Positions 6,911 through 13,986 of a stretch of DNA of 15,549 nucleotides are shown here, piece by piece (positions within the stretch are counted from its first letter, which is position 1; each line of letters opens with the position of its first letter). This stretch comes from Clostridia bacterium (lineage in GTDB: Bacteria > Bacillota > Clostridia > Christensenellales > DUVY01). The stretch covers positions 1-15,549 of the forward strand of contig BNZQ01000040.1 in NCBI GenBank assembly GCA_026001225.1, given 5' to 3'. The position numbers and the translations under genes were made by a program. A model generated the notes under the pieces. It ran no database searches, had not been told where the DNA came from, and saw only the letters and a list, made by a program, of their open reading frames with translations.

Positions 6911-6930
6911 CTCCTGCGCCTCTATCCTCC

Positions 6931-6952
6931 AACTGACCACTAACCACTAACC
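6931..6952 (+). repeat. Short heptad remnant before the RNase gene
   Basis: AACTGAC-CACTAAC-CACTAAC-C, three 7-bp units of the same type as the arms of the in-frame elements (reverse complement: GTTAGTG units). No inverted partner or core is present. It lies in the 49-bp spacer between the DUF2344 and RNase genes and ends seven bases before the ATG at 6960, which has no Shine-Dalgarno. Confidence 0.6.
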
Positions 6953-6959
6953 GCGCTAT

Positions 6960-8477
6960 ATGAAGAAACGAATCTACATTTCCAAGAATCCCGAACGGGT
7001 CGAGGTCGCGTCGGTAGAGGACGGCTTGCCGGTCGAGTACCGCACCGAAAGAGAGGACGCTGCGCGGATCAGCGGCAATATCTATAAGGGTAGGATCGTC
7101 GGGATCATGCCCGGTATGGAGGCCGCCTTTGTTGACGCGGGCTTGTCGCGCAACGGCTATCTGTCCGCGCAGGACACGCCGCTCGAGGGCTTCGCGGATT
7201 TCGAGGGCGGCGATTGGGCCGGGCATTTTTCTTTAAAATACGCGAAGGAAAACGACTTTATTTTGGTGCAGGCCGTTAAGGACGAGATCGGCGGCAAGGG
7301 CGCGCGCCTGACCCAAAATATTACCTTGCCGGGGCGTTTTCTGATTTTGCTGCCCGCCGCGCCGGGCGGGCACCTCGGGGTTTCGCGCAAGATCGAGGAC
7401 GAGAACGCGCGGAAAAAATTGGCTGTCCTCATGGCCGGGGCTTTGAACGGCCGATGCGGCGCGATCGTGCGGACGGCGGCGGCGGCCGCTTCCAAGCGGG
7501 AAATTCTGCAGGAATTGGAACGTTTATTCGGAGAATGGGGCGCGATCCGCGAGGCTTACGCGCGCCGCGCGGGAGCGGGGCCGGTGCATACCGGCGGCGG
7601 CCTCGTGTACCGGGCGATCCGCGACCTGCCGCCCGACGGGTTGGAAAAGATTGTCGCCGACGACGCCGAAACCGCGCGCTCGGTTGCGCGGTGGATGCAG
7701 CAGGCAGGTATCAAAAGATACGCTTCGCGCGTGGAGTTATACACCGGCGCGGAGGACATGTTCACGGCGTTCGGCGTTCGGCAGGAGTTGGAAAAAATCC
7801 TCAACCGGCGCGTTAATTTAAAGAACGGCGTGTGGATCGTCGTCGAGCATACCGAAGCGATGACCGTGATCGACGTGAATTCGGGAGGCTTTGTCGGGGA
7901 AACCGACATGGAGCAGACCGCCTTTACGGTCAACATGATCGCCGCCGAGGAGGTCGCCCGTCAAATCCGCCTGCGCAACGTCGGCGGCATGATCGTGGTG
8001 GATTTCATCTCGATGCGCGACGCGGAGCATAAATCTCAGCTTTTGGCATATTTGAAAACCTGCTTAAAGGCGGACAGTATGCGCTGTACCGTGATGGGCA
8101 TGACCGCCCTCGGTTTGGTGGAAATCACGAGGAAGCGCGTGACGGGTGAATTGGCCGAGCTGTTCACCGAGCCCTGCGGCTATTGCGGCGGCGAGGGACG
8201 ACTGTTTTCGAGGGAATACCTGATCACCAAATTGGATATCGCCTTGCGGAAGCTGTTCGCGGAGGATAAACCGGTCGCCGTGGTCGTCACGATTTCGGAT
8301 AAATTGACGGCGGCGGTCTTAAAATCCAAATTGCTTGCGCGCCGCTGCGCGGAGGATTTCGCGGGTTGCCGCGTCTACGTCGTGCCCGACGAGCGGATGC
8401 ATATGCACGGTTTCCGCATGAGAGTGGAGCGTCAAAACGTGATCGAATTGCCGGAAAGCGCGAAGCTGCTCGGATAA
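6960..8477 (+). CDS. rng: Ribonuclease of the RNase G / RNase E family
   Basis: A 505-residue endoribonuclease acting in RNA processing and decay in the cytoplasm. The N-terminus contains the S1 RNA-binding region (NIYKGRIVGIMPGMEAAFVDAG, about 38-120, with GKGARLTQNITLPGRFL just after). The DNase I-like catalytic subdomain carries the two Mg-binding aspartates, D305 in VIDVNSGG and D348 in MIVVDFISM. The zinc link has CGYCGGEG (C406 and C409), the usual CxxC that holds the dimer. There is no long C-terminal scaffold arm, so it is RNase G-like in length. Third gene of the radical SAM / DUF2344 block. The ribosomal genes rplU and rpmA that often follow in Clostridia are absent; an inverted repeat and a minus-strand gene come next. 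No Shine-Dalgarno; the leader is the heptad remnant. Confidence 0.93.
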   Translation: MKKRIYISKNPERVEVASVEDGLPVEYRTEREDAARISGNIYKGRIVGIMPGMEAAFVDAGLSRNGYLSAQDTPLEGFADFEGGDWAGHFSLKYAKENDFILVQAVKDEIGGKGARLTQNITLPGRFLILLPAAPGGHLGVSRKIEDENARKKLAVLMAGALNGRCGAIVRTAAAAASKREILQELERLFGEWGAIREAYARRAGAGPVHTGGGLVYRAIRDLPPDGLEKIVADDAETARSVARWMQQAGIKRYASRVELYTGAEDMFTAFGVRQELEKILNRRVNLKNGVWIVVEHTEAMTVIDVNSGGFVGETDMEQTAFTVNMIAAEEVARQIRLRNVGGMIVVDFISMRDAEHKSQLLAYLKTCLKADSMRCTVMGMTALGLVEITRKRVTGELAELFTEPCGYCGGEGRLFSREYLITKLDIALRKLFAEDKPVAVVVTISDKLTAAVLKSKLLARRCAEDFAGCRVYVVPDERMHMHGFRMRVERQNVIELPESAKLLG

Positions 8478-8623
8478 ATGAAAACTGAAAACTGAAAATT
8501 ATAGATTTATCAAAAAAGAAACTTTGATTATGCTACAAGTTTCTTATCCGCCGACAAACGTTCTTTTACGGACATTCGACCGATGACCGAATTTTTCATT
8601 TTTCATCTTTCAGTTTTCATTTA
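8475..8623 (-). repeat. Intergenic heptad-armed palindrome, copy 3, between convergent genes
   Basis: The 16-bp ends TAAATGAAAACTGAAA and TTTCAGTTTTCATTTA are perfect reverse complements. Each end contains the TAA stop codon of one flanking gene, the RNase on plus and the DUF92 protein on minus. On the minus strand the core reads AATTCGGTC, ATCGGTC, GAATGTCCGTAAAAG, TTTGTCGGCGGATAAG, TTGTAGCATAATCAAAG, close to copies 1, 2 and 4. AAGAAACTTG and CAAAGTTTCTT inside the core can pair. In this position the hairpin could act as a two-way terminator. Confidence 0.85.
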
Positions 8624-10327
8624 TAAAACAAGTCCGGTCAGAAAACAGATCAGCCCCGCGAAACAGCAGGACAGCAGATTGACAAGGTTGTTGTCGATGA
8701 AACGGAAACCGCGCGCGAGTTTATAGGAGCCGTCCTCGGCGGGTTTTTCGACGAGGCCCGAGCCGTCGGGCAACAAGTATTTCGCTTGAAAGCGGGAGCC
8801 GAGAAAGCTGTCAAAAAGCGCGCCCAAAACGCCGCTGCCGAAGACCATAGCGGCGGGCAGGATATTCAGGAGTATCGGAGAGGATTGCGTGAACGCCGGA
8901 TTTAAAGAGGCGTCGAATAAGGGGAACAGCGCGATCGCCGCCGCACCCAAAATCGAAGCGAGCAAACCTAAAAACGACACGCCGCCCGACAATCCCTTTT
9001 GAATCGGCTTGAAGGTGACGATATCGAAGGGACGGCGTTTGCTCAAAATGCCGAGTTCGGACGCGAGCGTGTCGGACAGGGCGAATCCGAGCGCGCCGTA
9101 GGCCCCGATCAGGCAGGCGGGCCTTCCGGTAAAATAATAGAGCGCGGCAAGGATTAGCGCGGGGAAGCTGTTGCAAAAGACTTGGACGGCGCGGCGGCCA
9201 TTTTTCAAGGGATAAGTGACAAGTGACAAGGGACAATTGTCGGTTTTATCCTTATTCAATTCACAATTCACAATGCGCAAGTCACAATTGTCGGATTTAT
9301 CCTTTAACTGTCTACTGACCACTGACCGCTGACCACTGCTGTTGTCCTTTAATTGTGCATTGTTATTTACTTGTCCCTTTACAAAGCCCGCGACGCTTGC
9401 GATCACAAAGAATCCGATTAGGGCCGCGAACAGATATGCGCCGCCGAGAACGTACAGCAAAACGCCGGTCACAATCGCCGCAAAAAACGCACCCGGCGTC
9501 AAGGCCTTTAGGCCGAACGCCAAACCTGCGACGAATACCGAAATCGCAAGAGCCAAACAAATCCCCGACAGGTCAACGCCCGCGCCGTAGGACATACAGG
9601 CCAAAAACAGCGCAACGGGCATCAAGATATTGTCCAAACCGTAACGGGAAACCGCTTCGACGGTTGCGCCCGCGACGCCCGCCGTAAATGCGGCGCCCAA
9701 AATATACAAAATGTTGATTTTCATGCCCGTTTGAGAGCCGATCTGCCCACTCATGAAAACCTGCTCCAAGCACAAAACGAGAAAAACGACGACAAAACAC
9801 GCTAAAAAGCAGACCGCGCCGCCGATCAGGGATTTACCGGACAGAGGGGCGGGGAATTTCTTTTTGCCGAATTTCATGCCGACGACGCCGGCCAGCGCGT
9901 CGCCCCAGCCAAAGGCCAGCATGGCCGCCAAAGCGTACAATTTGCAGTCCGCGGCGACGCCCAAACAGGAAAGCAGGGCGATGGATAGGGCGTAGTAGAC
10001 CGTGCCGGGATAGCGCGCGCCCTCGGTGCGCTCGATACTTTTGATCAGTCCTTTTTTATAGGAAAGGGCGTTCATGGCGGCGAACGTCAGCGGTACGATA
10101 AGCGCGAACCAAAAATTGTCCAACAGGAAATAATAGATCAAACCCCAATGTGCGACCGCGATGTGGACGAATTTACGGTTCCATTCGTCCTTGAATTTGG
10201 TTTTGGCGCGAAGCAAAATCGACACGCAAAGGATCGAGATCACAAACGCATAGGACGCGAGCAGGCCCGCTAAATTGCGGCCTAACGCATTTTGCGTAAA
10301 GTTAAAATTATAAATTCCGTCGGGCAT
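8621..10327 (-). CDS. Fused polyprenol/phytol kinase-like and DUF92 membrane protein with in-frame insertion
   Basis: A 568-residue polytopic membrane protein. The N-terminal half (1-~240) resembles the dolichol/phytol kinase and CTP-transferase superfamily: RKFVHI (51-56), GWGDALAGVVGMKFGKKKFP with D143, then GKSLIGGAVCF. The C-terminal half is DUF92/TMEM19: LTPGAFFAAIVTGVLLYVLGG, then SDTLASELGILSKRRPFDI (D419) and FKPIQKGLSGGVSFLG. In plants and cyanobacteria the separate proteins VTE5 and VTE6 (DUF92) phosphorylate phytol twice to the diphosphate; a fusion could do both steps on a prenol (inference). Residues about 316-373 are encoded by a heptad element and fall in a hydrophilic loop of the DUF92 part. 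The start is the ATG at 10327, which matches the leaderless-type promoter at 10335-10364. Neighbours do not point to a pathway. Confidence 0.8.
   Translation of the reverse strand: MPDGIYNFNFTQNALGRNLAGLLASYAFVISILCVSILLRAKTKFKDEWNRKFVHIAVAHWGLIYYFLLDNFWFALIVPLTFAAMNALSYKKGLIKSIERTEGARYPGTVYYALSIALLSCLGVAADCKLYALAAMLAFGWGDALAGVVGMKFGKKKFPAPLSGKSLIGGAVCFLACFVVVFLVLCLEQVFMSGQIGSQTGMKINILYILGAAFTAGVAGATVEAVSRYGLDNILMPVALFLACMSYGAGVDLSGICLALAISVFVAGLAFGLKALTPGAFFAAIVTGVLLYVLGGAYLFAALIGFFVIASVAGFVKGQVNNNAQLKDNSSGQRSVVSRQLKDKSDNCDLRIVNCELNKDKTDNCPLSLVTYPLKNGRRAVQVFCNSFPALILAALYYFTGRPACLIGAYGALGFALSDTLASELGILSKRRPFDIVTFKPIQKGLSGGVSFLGLLASILGAAAIALFPLFDASLNPAFTQSSPILLNILPAAMVFGSGVLGALFDSFLGSRFQAKYLLPDGSGLVEKPAEDGSYKLARGFRFIDNNLVNLLSCCFAGLICFLTGLVL
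9207..9379 (-). repeat. Nested heptad-armed element inserted in frame in the DUF92 gene
   Basis: The outer arms are AAGGGATAAGTGACAAG... (9207-9238) and the reverse complement of AAGGGACAAGTAAATAAC... (9351-9379), both ending in ACAATT. Inside lie AATTCACAATTCACAAT (9255-9273) and GTCTACTGACCACTGACCGC (9310-9329), again 7-bp periods. On the coding strand the inner part reads GGTCAGCGGTCAGTGGTCAG and CAGTTAAAGGAT, the same string that follows the left arm in the radical SAM gene. The encoded peptide SGQRSVVSRQLKDK matches SGQRSAVSGQLKDE there. The 173-bp element adds about 56-58 codons without a stop. Confidence 0.82.
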
Positions 10328-10334
10328 TTTAGAT

Positions 10335-10364
10335 AGTATACCATAAAACGGGACAAAAGTAAAA
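10335..10364 (-). promoter_or_regulatory. Extended -10 promoter of the DUF92 fusion gene
   Basis: On the minus strand TGGTATACT gives an extended -10 (TATACT, 10335-10340). A weak -35, TTTACT (10359-10364), is 18 bp upstream. The -10 ends only seven bases before the ATG (10325-10327), so the mRNA would start at or one base before the start codon: a leaderless transcript. Confidence 0.55.
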
Positions 10365-10369
10365 GATAA

Positions 10370-10468
10370 AAAGAAAAGAGAGTGGCCAAAGAGGGCTGTT
10401 GCTCATCTGAACAGCACTCTTTGGCCACCTCCGATAAACAGTACGGATTAGCCACTCTCAAAGAAAAG
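10370..10468 (+). mobile_element. MITE-like palindrome with terminal inverted repeats and flanking direct repeats
   Basis: Terminal inverted repeats GAGAGTGGC (10378-10386) and GCCACTCTC (10451-10459) are flanked by the direct repeat AAAGAAAA (10370-10377 and 10460-10467; the G after each extends it). Inside, GTGGCCAAAGAG (10382-10393) pairs perfectly with CTCTTTGGCCAC (10417-10428). GCTGTT (10395-10400) pairs with AACAGC (10410-10415) around a nine-base loop. The element carries no gene and lies upstream of both divergent promoters, so it is neither a terminator nor an attenuator of the flanking genes. The 5' arm could alternatively pair with either downstream partner. Confidence 0.55.
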
Positions 10469-10490
10469 GTCGGAAAGTCTGTAATAATAG

Positions 10491-10519
10491 TTGATAAATT
10501 TTAAAAAATGCTTTATAAT
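10491..10519 (+). promoter_or_regulatory. Canonical sigma-A promoter of the FIST gene
   Basis: TTGATA (10491-10496), a 17-bp A/T-rich spacer, then TATAAT (10514-10519). Transcription would start near 10526. AGGGAG (10528-10533) follows as a Shine-Dalgarno, somewhat far (12 bases) from the ATG at 10546. Confidence 0.85.
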
Positions 10520-10545
10520 AGACACACAGGGAGTAATAAATAATT

Positions 10546-11712
10546 ATGATTAAAACATTGACGGCGTATACCAAGGAAATCGACGATCCCGAAGCGGCGG
10601 TTGCCGAGTTGTTGAAGCAGCTCGATTTGCCCAAAAATCAATTAAAGCATTCAGTCGGGCTTATATCCTGTTATCCCGAATTTACTGAAAAGGAAACGGG
10701 ATTTTTGCCCGCGTTGCATAAGGCGTTGCCCTTCGATATCGTCGGCTCTACGACTTGCTTGTGCGCTACGGAGGGCCAGGTCGATATGATTCAGCTTTCC
10801 CTGACGGTGCTGACCAGCGACGATGTGGAATTCCGGGCTGCCCGTACCGGTTCCGTCTTACAGGGAGCGGATAAGCCGGTCGCGGAGGCTTACGCGGCCG
10901 CAACAAAGGATCGTAAGGACAAGCCGGCGATGGCGTTCGTTTACGTGCCGCTCCTGATCAGCGTCGCGGGCGACGTTGTTATGGCCGCGCTTGACAAGGA
11001 AAGCGGCGGCATACCGCTGTTCGGCTCGGTGTCGCTCGACAATAAAACCGACTATTCGACGGCGCGGACGATTTTCAACGAGGAGGCCGATCGCGAGAAG
11101 CTGTCCTTCGTACTCGTATACGGCAAGATCGACGTATCGTTCGACGTGGTGTCCCTCAACGAGGATAAGGTCATCAAGCAAAAGGCGATCATCACCGCTT
11201 CGCAGGGCAATCTGTTGATCGGCGTGAACAATGTCAGCGCGTTGGAATACCTGCTGTCGATCGGTTTGACGCGGGATGAATTGTCCATGGGACTCGGCGT
11301 CGTGCCGATCACCGTGGATTATAGGGACGGCACGCAGCCCGTGGCGCGGGCGGTGTTCACCACTACGCCCGAAGGGTATGCGGTGTGCGGCGGCGAGATG
11401 CCCGTGAACATGTCGTTAGGCGTGGGCCGGATCGACGCGGCGGACGTGTTAAAGACAGCGGAAGCGTCCGCTCAAAAAATGGTCGCGAGCGACGGTTCGG
11501 GCGTTTTATCGTTTTCTTGCATGGCGCGGTATTTGGTGTTGGGCGCGCGTTCGATGATGGAGGCGGAAACGATCGGCCGCGTCATGAGCGAGAAGAAAAT
11601 GCCGTATCAAGTCATGTATTCGGGCGGAGAGATTTGCCCGCTGCCCGATAAAAACGGCGTGATGAAGAACAGACTGCATAATTTCACGTGCGTCATGTGC
11701 CGGATTAAATAA
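10546..11712 (+). CDS. FIST domain sensory protein
   Basis: A 388-residue soluble protein. The N-terminal FIST_N region (about 35-205) has SVGLISCYPEFTEKETGFLPAL and ALPFDIVGSTTCLCAT, the family's strand-helix-strand with the conserved 'vvG.tt' turn. The C-terminal FIST_C region (about 220-385) includes LLIGVNNVSALEYL, YAVCGGEMPVNMSLGVGRID, FSCMARYLVLG and the closing YSGGEICPLPDKNG...LHNFTCVMC, which fits the family's C-terminal 'GEi.p......hN.T.' motif. FIST domains are predicted to bind small ligands, often amino acids, and are commonly encoded beside or fused to histidine kinases. Here the hybrid kinase gene follows after 138 bp, so the protein probably feeds a signal to that kinase. No signal peptide or TM helix, so cytoplasmic. 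Confidence 0.9.
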   Translation: MIKTLTAYTKEIDDPEAAVAELLKQLDLPKNQLKHSVGLISCYPEFTEKETGFLPALHKALPFDIVGSTTCLCATEGQVDMIQLSLTVLTSDDVEFRAARTGSVLQGADKPVAEAYAAATKDRKDKPAMAFVYVPLLISVAGDVVMAALDKESGGIPLFGSVSLDNKTDYSTARTIFNEEADREKLSFVLVYGKIDVSFDVVSLNEDKVIKQKAIITASQGNLLIGVNNVSALEYLLSIGLTRDELSMGLGVVPITVDYRDGTQPVARAVFTTTPEGYAVCGGEMPVNMSLGVGRIDAADVLKTAEASAQKMVASDGSGVLSFSCMARYLVLGARSMMEAETIGRVMSEKKMPYQVMYSGGEICPLPDKNGVMKNRLHNFTCVMCRIK

Positions 11713-11845
11713 ATGAAAACTGAAAATTGAAAACTTCGGTCGAAGAGCCGTAAAGAGGCTTTGTCGGCGGGTAAGGAACGTATAGCATGGTAAGGTTTCT
11801 TTTGCGACAGGTCAGTGGTTTTCAGTTTTCATCTTTCAATTAAAT
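11710..11845 (+). repeat. Intergenic heptad-armed palindrome, copy 4
   Basis: Begins with the FIST stop codon as TAAATGAAAACTGAAA, the same 16-bp terminus as copy 3. The left arm is AAATGAA-AACTGAA-AATTGAA. The core has CTTCGGTCGAAGAGCCGTAA, CTTTGTCGGCGGGTAAGGAA, GTATAGCATGG, TTTGCGACAGGTCAGTGG. The right arm is TTTTCAGTTTTCATCTTTCA then ATTAAAT. It fills the spacer up to the leader AAAGA of the kinase gene at 11851, which has no strong Shine-Dalgarno. Confidence 0.85.
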
Positions 11846-11850
11846 AAAGA

Positions 11851-13956
11851 ATGAGCGACACGATAGAAAACGGAATATCCGTCCAACCGTCTCCCGAACA
11901 GGAGCAGGAAGCCCTGCGGCGCGAGGTTAAATCCCTGCGCCGTCGGCTCATGCTTGCGGAGGACAATTTAAAACGTTCCCAAATGGTCGCCACCGCGCAA
12001 GACCGCGTGGAATCGCTGATGAAGGCGTCGGTCAAAAAGGAACTGCAATATTTTCGGTTGGTGTTGAATTGCTCGATCAATATCATCCTGCTGTTTGATA
12101 TCGACGGCGCGTTCGTCTACGCGACCGAAACCTTCTTGAATATAGCGGGCATACGCAGCTTCGGATTGATCGACGGACGGCATTATAAAGATGTGCTCGC
12201 GGCTGTCGTGTCCGCGAACGAGTTGGACAAATTCTCGGACGTGGTTGACGAGGCCGTTCGGACGCAAGCCACCGTTGTGGCGCAGGAGTCCATCGATTTT
12301 CAGAACGCGGGCAACCTGCGCGAATTCAAAATATACGTCACACCCATGTTGGACGAGCACGGTAAGAGCATCGGCGTCATGGCGCTGTTTAGCGATATCA
12401 CCGACTTAAACCGTGCGATGGATAATGCCAACCGCGCAAATCGAGCTAAATCCGAATTTTTGGCCAATATGTCTCACGAAATCCGCACACCGTTGAACGC
12501 CGTTATCGGCATGTCCACGATCGCGCGGGGGACGCAGGATATTGAAAAAATCCACTATTGCATGGACAAGGTCGAAGAATCAAGTACGCACCTTTTGGGC
12601 GTTATCAACGATATCTTGGACATGTCCAAAATCGAAGCCGATAAATTCGAGCTGTCCTTCACGGAATTCAATTTTGAAAAAATGCTGATGCGCCTCGTGG
12701 ACATGATGCGCTTTAAATTAGAGGAAAAGAGCATCACGTTTGATGTGTTCTGCGATCCCGAAATTCCGTATTCGGTCAAATCCGACGAGCAGCGGCTTGC
12801 ACAGGTCGTCATGAACTTGCTGTCCAACGCCGCTAAATTCACGCCGAGCGGCGGGACGATCAATTTAAAAGCCGTTGTGAAACACATAGAGGTCGACGGT
12901 ACCTACGAGTTGCTCTTTTCGGTTAAGGATTCGGGGATCGGCATCACGCAGGAACAAAAAGAGCGGCTTTTCAAACCGTTTTCGCAGGCGGACAACAGCG
13001 TTTCCCGTAAATTCGGCGGCACCGGTTTGGGCCTTGCGATCAGCAAGCGGATTGTCGAAATGATGGGCGGCGGGATATTCGTCGAATCCGAGCAGGGTAA
13101 GGGATCGGAATTTATCTTTACGATCCGCGTTGCGGCGGGGAAAGCGAAGTTGCAAATCAATACCGACCGAAAGAAATTGCGCTTGCTCGCCGTGGACGAT
13201 ATGCGCTACGTTTTGGAAATGTTCGGGCAGATCGCCCTGAAACTCGGTGTGGAATGCGACACGGCCGACAGCGGACAAGAAGCCCTGCGGCTGATGAGTA
13301 AAAATCAATACGATTTAATCTTTGTCGATTGGAAGATGCCCGGCATGGACGGCCTCGAATTGTCGCGGCGCATTACCGAAAAACACGGCGAAAAGGCCGT
13401 TGTCATTATGATCTCGGCGGCGGATTGGTCGCAAATCGAGGAGAACGCGAAGGCGGCGGGTATCAAAGAATTTATACAAAAACCGCTTCTGTTGCCGGTT
13501 GTCGAAAGCGTATTGGACAAGTACGGCAGCGAGGGCGGCACGGTTAGCGCACAGAAGGCCGCGGATTTTGCGCATTTAACGATCATGCTGGTCGAAGACG
13601 TGCCCTTGAACCGTGAAATCATCATCACGCTTTTAGAGGACACGGGCATCAAAATCATAGCGGCCGAAAACGGCGCCGAGGCAGTAGACTTATTCAATGA
13701 GGATCCGTTTAAGTACAACCTCATTTTCATGGACGTGCATATGCCGGTCATGGACGGGTACGAGGCGACGCGGCAAATCCGTTCCCTCGAAGTGCCCGTC
13801 GCCCGTACGGTGCCGATCGTGGCGATGACCGCCAATGTCTTTAAAGAGGATGTAGAGAAGTGTTTAGCCGCGGGCATGAACGACCATATCGGCAAACCGG
13901 TCGATATCGATCAGGTGATCGAGAAGATTCGGAAATATACGGCCGTCTTTAACTGA
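11851..13956 (+). CDS. Soluble PAS hybrid histidine kinase with two receiver domains
   Basis: A 701-residue product. Order: N-terminal coiled coil (about 15-66), PAS domain (68-188; LLFDIDGAFVYATETFL...ALFSDITDLNRAM), HisKA dimerisation domain with phosphoacceptor H209 in [17 protein letters not shown], and HATPase_c (about 310-425). The ATPase part has the N-box RLAQVVMNLLSNAAKF (N326), G1 DSGIGIT, F-box LFKPFSQAD and G2 KFGGTGLGLAIS. Receiver 1 (about 435-545) has phosphoacceptor D493 in FVDWKMPGMDG; receiver 2 (about 570-695) has D628 in FMDVHMPVMDG and the late KP pair in IGKPVDID. No TM helix, so it senses internal signals, probably through PAS and the upstream FIST protein. No Hpt or DNA-binding output domain is encoded in the window. 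The TGA stop codon lies inside an AACTGAA heptad. Confidence 0.95.
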   Translation: MSDTIENGISVQPSPEQEQEALRREVKSLRRRLMLAEDNLKRSQMVATAQDRVESLMKASVKKELQYFRLVLNCSINIILLFDIDGAFVYATETFLNIAGIRSFGLIDGRHYKDVLAAVVSANELDKFSDVVDEAVRTQATVVAQESIDFQNAGNLREFKIYVTPMLDEHGKSIGVMALFSDITDLNRAMDNANRANRAKSEFLANMSHEIRTPLNAVIGMSTIARGTQDIEKIHYCMDKVEESSTHLLGVINDILDMSKIEADKFELSFTEFNFEKMLMRLVDMMRFKLEEKSITFDVFCDPEIPYSVKSDEQRLAQVVMNLLSNAAKFTPSGGTINLKAVVKHIEVDGTYELLFSVKDSGIGITQEQKERLFKPFSQADNSVSRKFGGTGLGLAISKRIVEMMGGGIFVESEQGKGSEFIFTIRVAAGKAKLQINTDRKKLRLLAVDDMRYVLEMFGQIALKLGVECDTADSGQEALRLMSKNQYDLIFVDWKMPGMDGLELSRRITEKHGEKAVVIMISAADWSQIEENAKAAGIKEFIQKPLLLPVVESVLDKYGSEGGTVSAQKAADFAHLTIMLVEDVPLNREIIITLLEDTGIKIIAAENGAEAVDLFNEDPFKYNLIFMDVHMPVMDGYEATRQIRSLEVPVARTVPIVAMTANVFKEDVEKCLAAGMNDHIGKPVDIDQVIEKIRKYTAVFN

Positions 13957-13986
13957 AAGCTGAAGACGGATTTCATTTTTCAGCTT
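13957..13986 (+). terminator. Short hairpin between convergent kinase genes
   Basis: AAGCTGAA (13957-13964) pairs with TTCAGCTT (13979-13986) around a 14-base loop. T-rich sequence follows on plus, and A/T-rich sequence on minus. The stem starts right after one stop codon and overlaps the other, filling the 28-bp spacer, and is itself built from heptad-like units (AACTGAA-AGCTGAA). It looks like a minimal two-arm version of the intergenic repeat and could serve both genes as a weak AT-rich terminator. Confidence 0.45.

Noticed and set aside
8478..8620. tRNA or known riboswitch in the intergenic repeat cores
   Set aside because: No cloverleaf, anticodon arm or recognisable aptamer motif; the same sequence recurs next to unrelated genes and between convergent genes.
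10378..10459. Attenuator with alternative pairings for the FIST gene
   Set aside because: The TTGATA/TATAAT promoter at 10491-10519 is downstream, so the hairpin is not in that mRNA; the minus promoter likewise excludes it.
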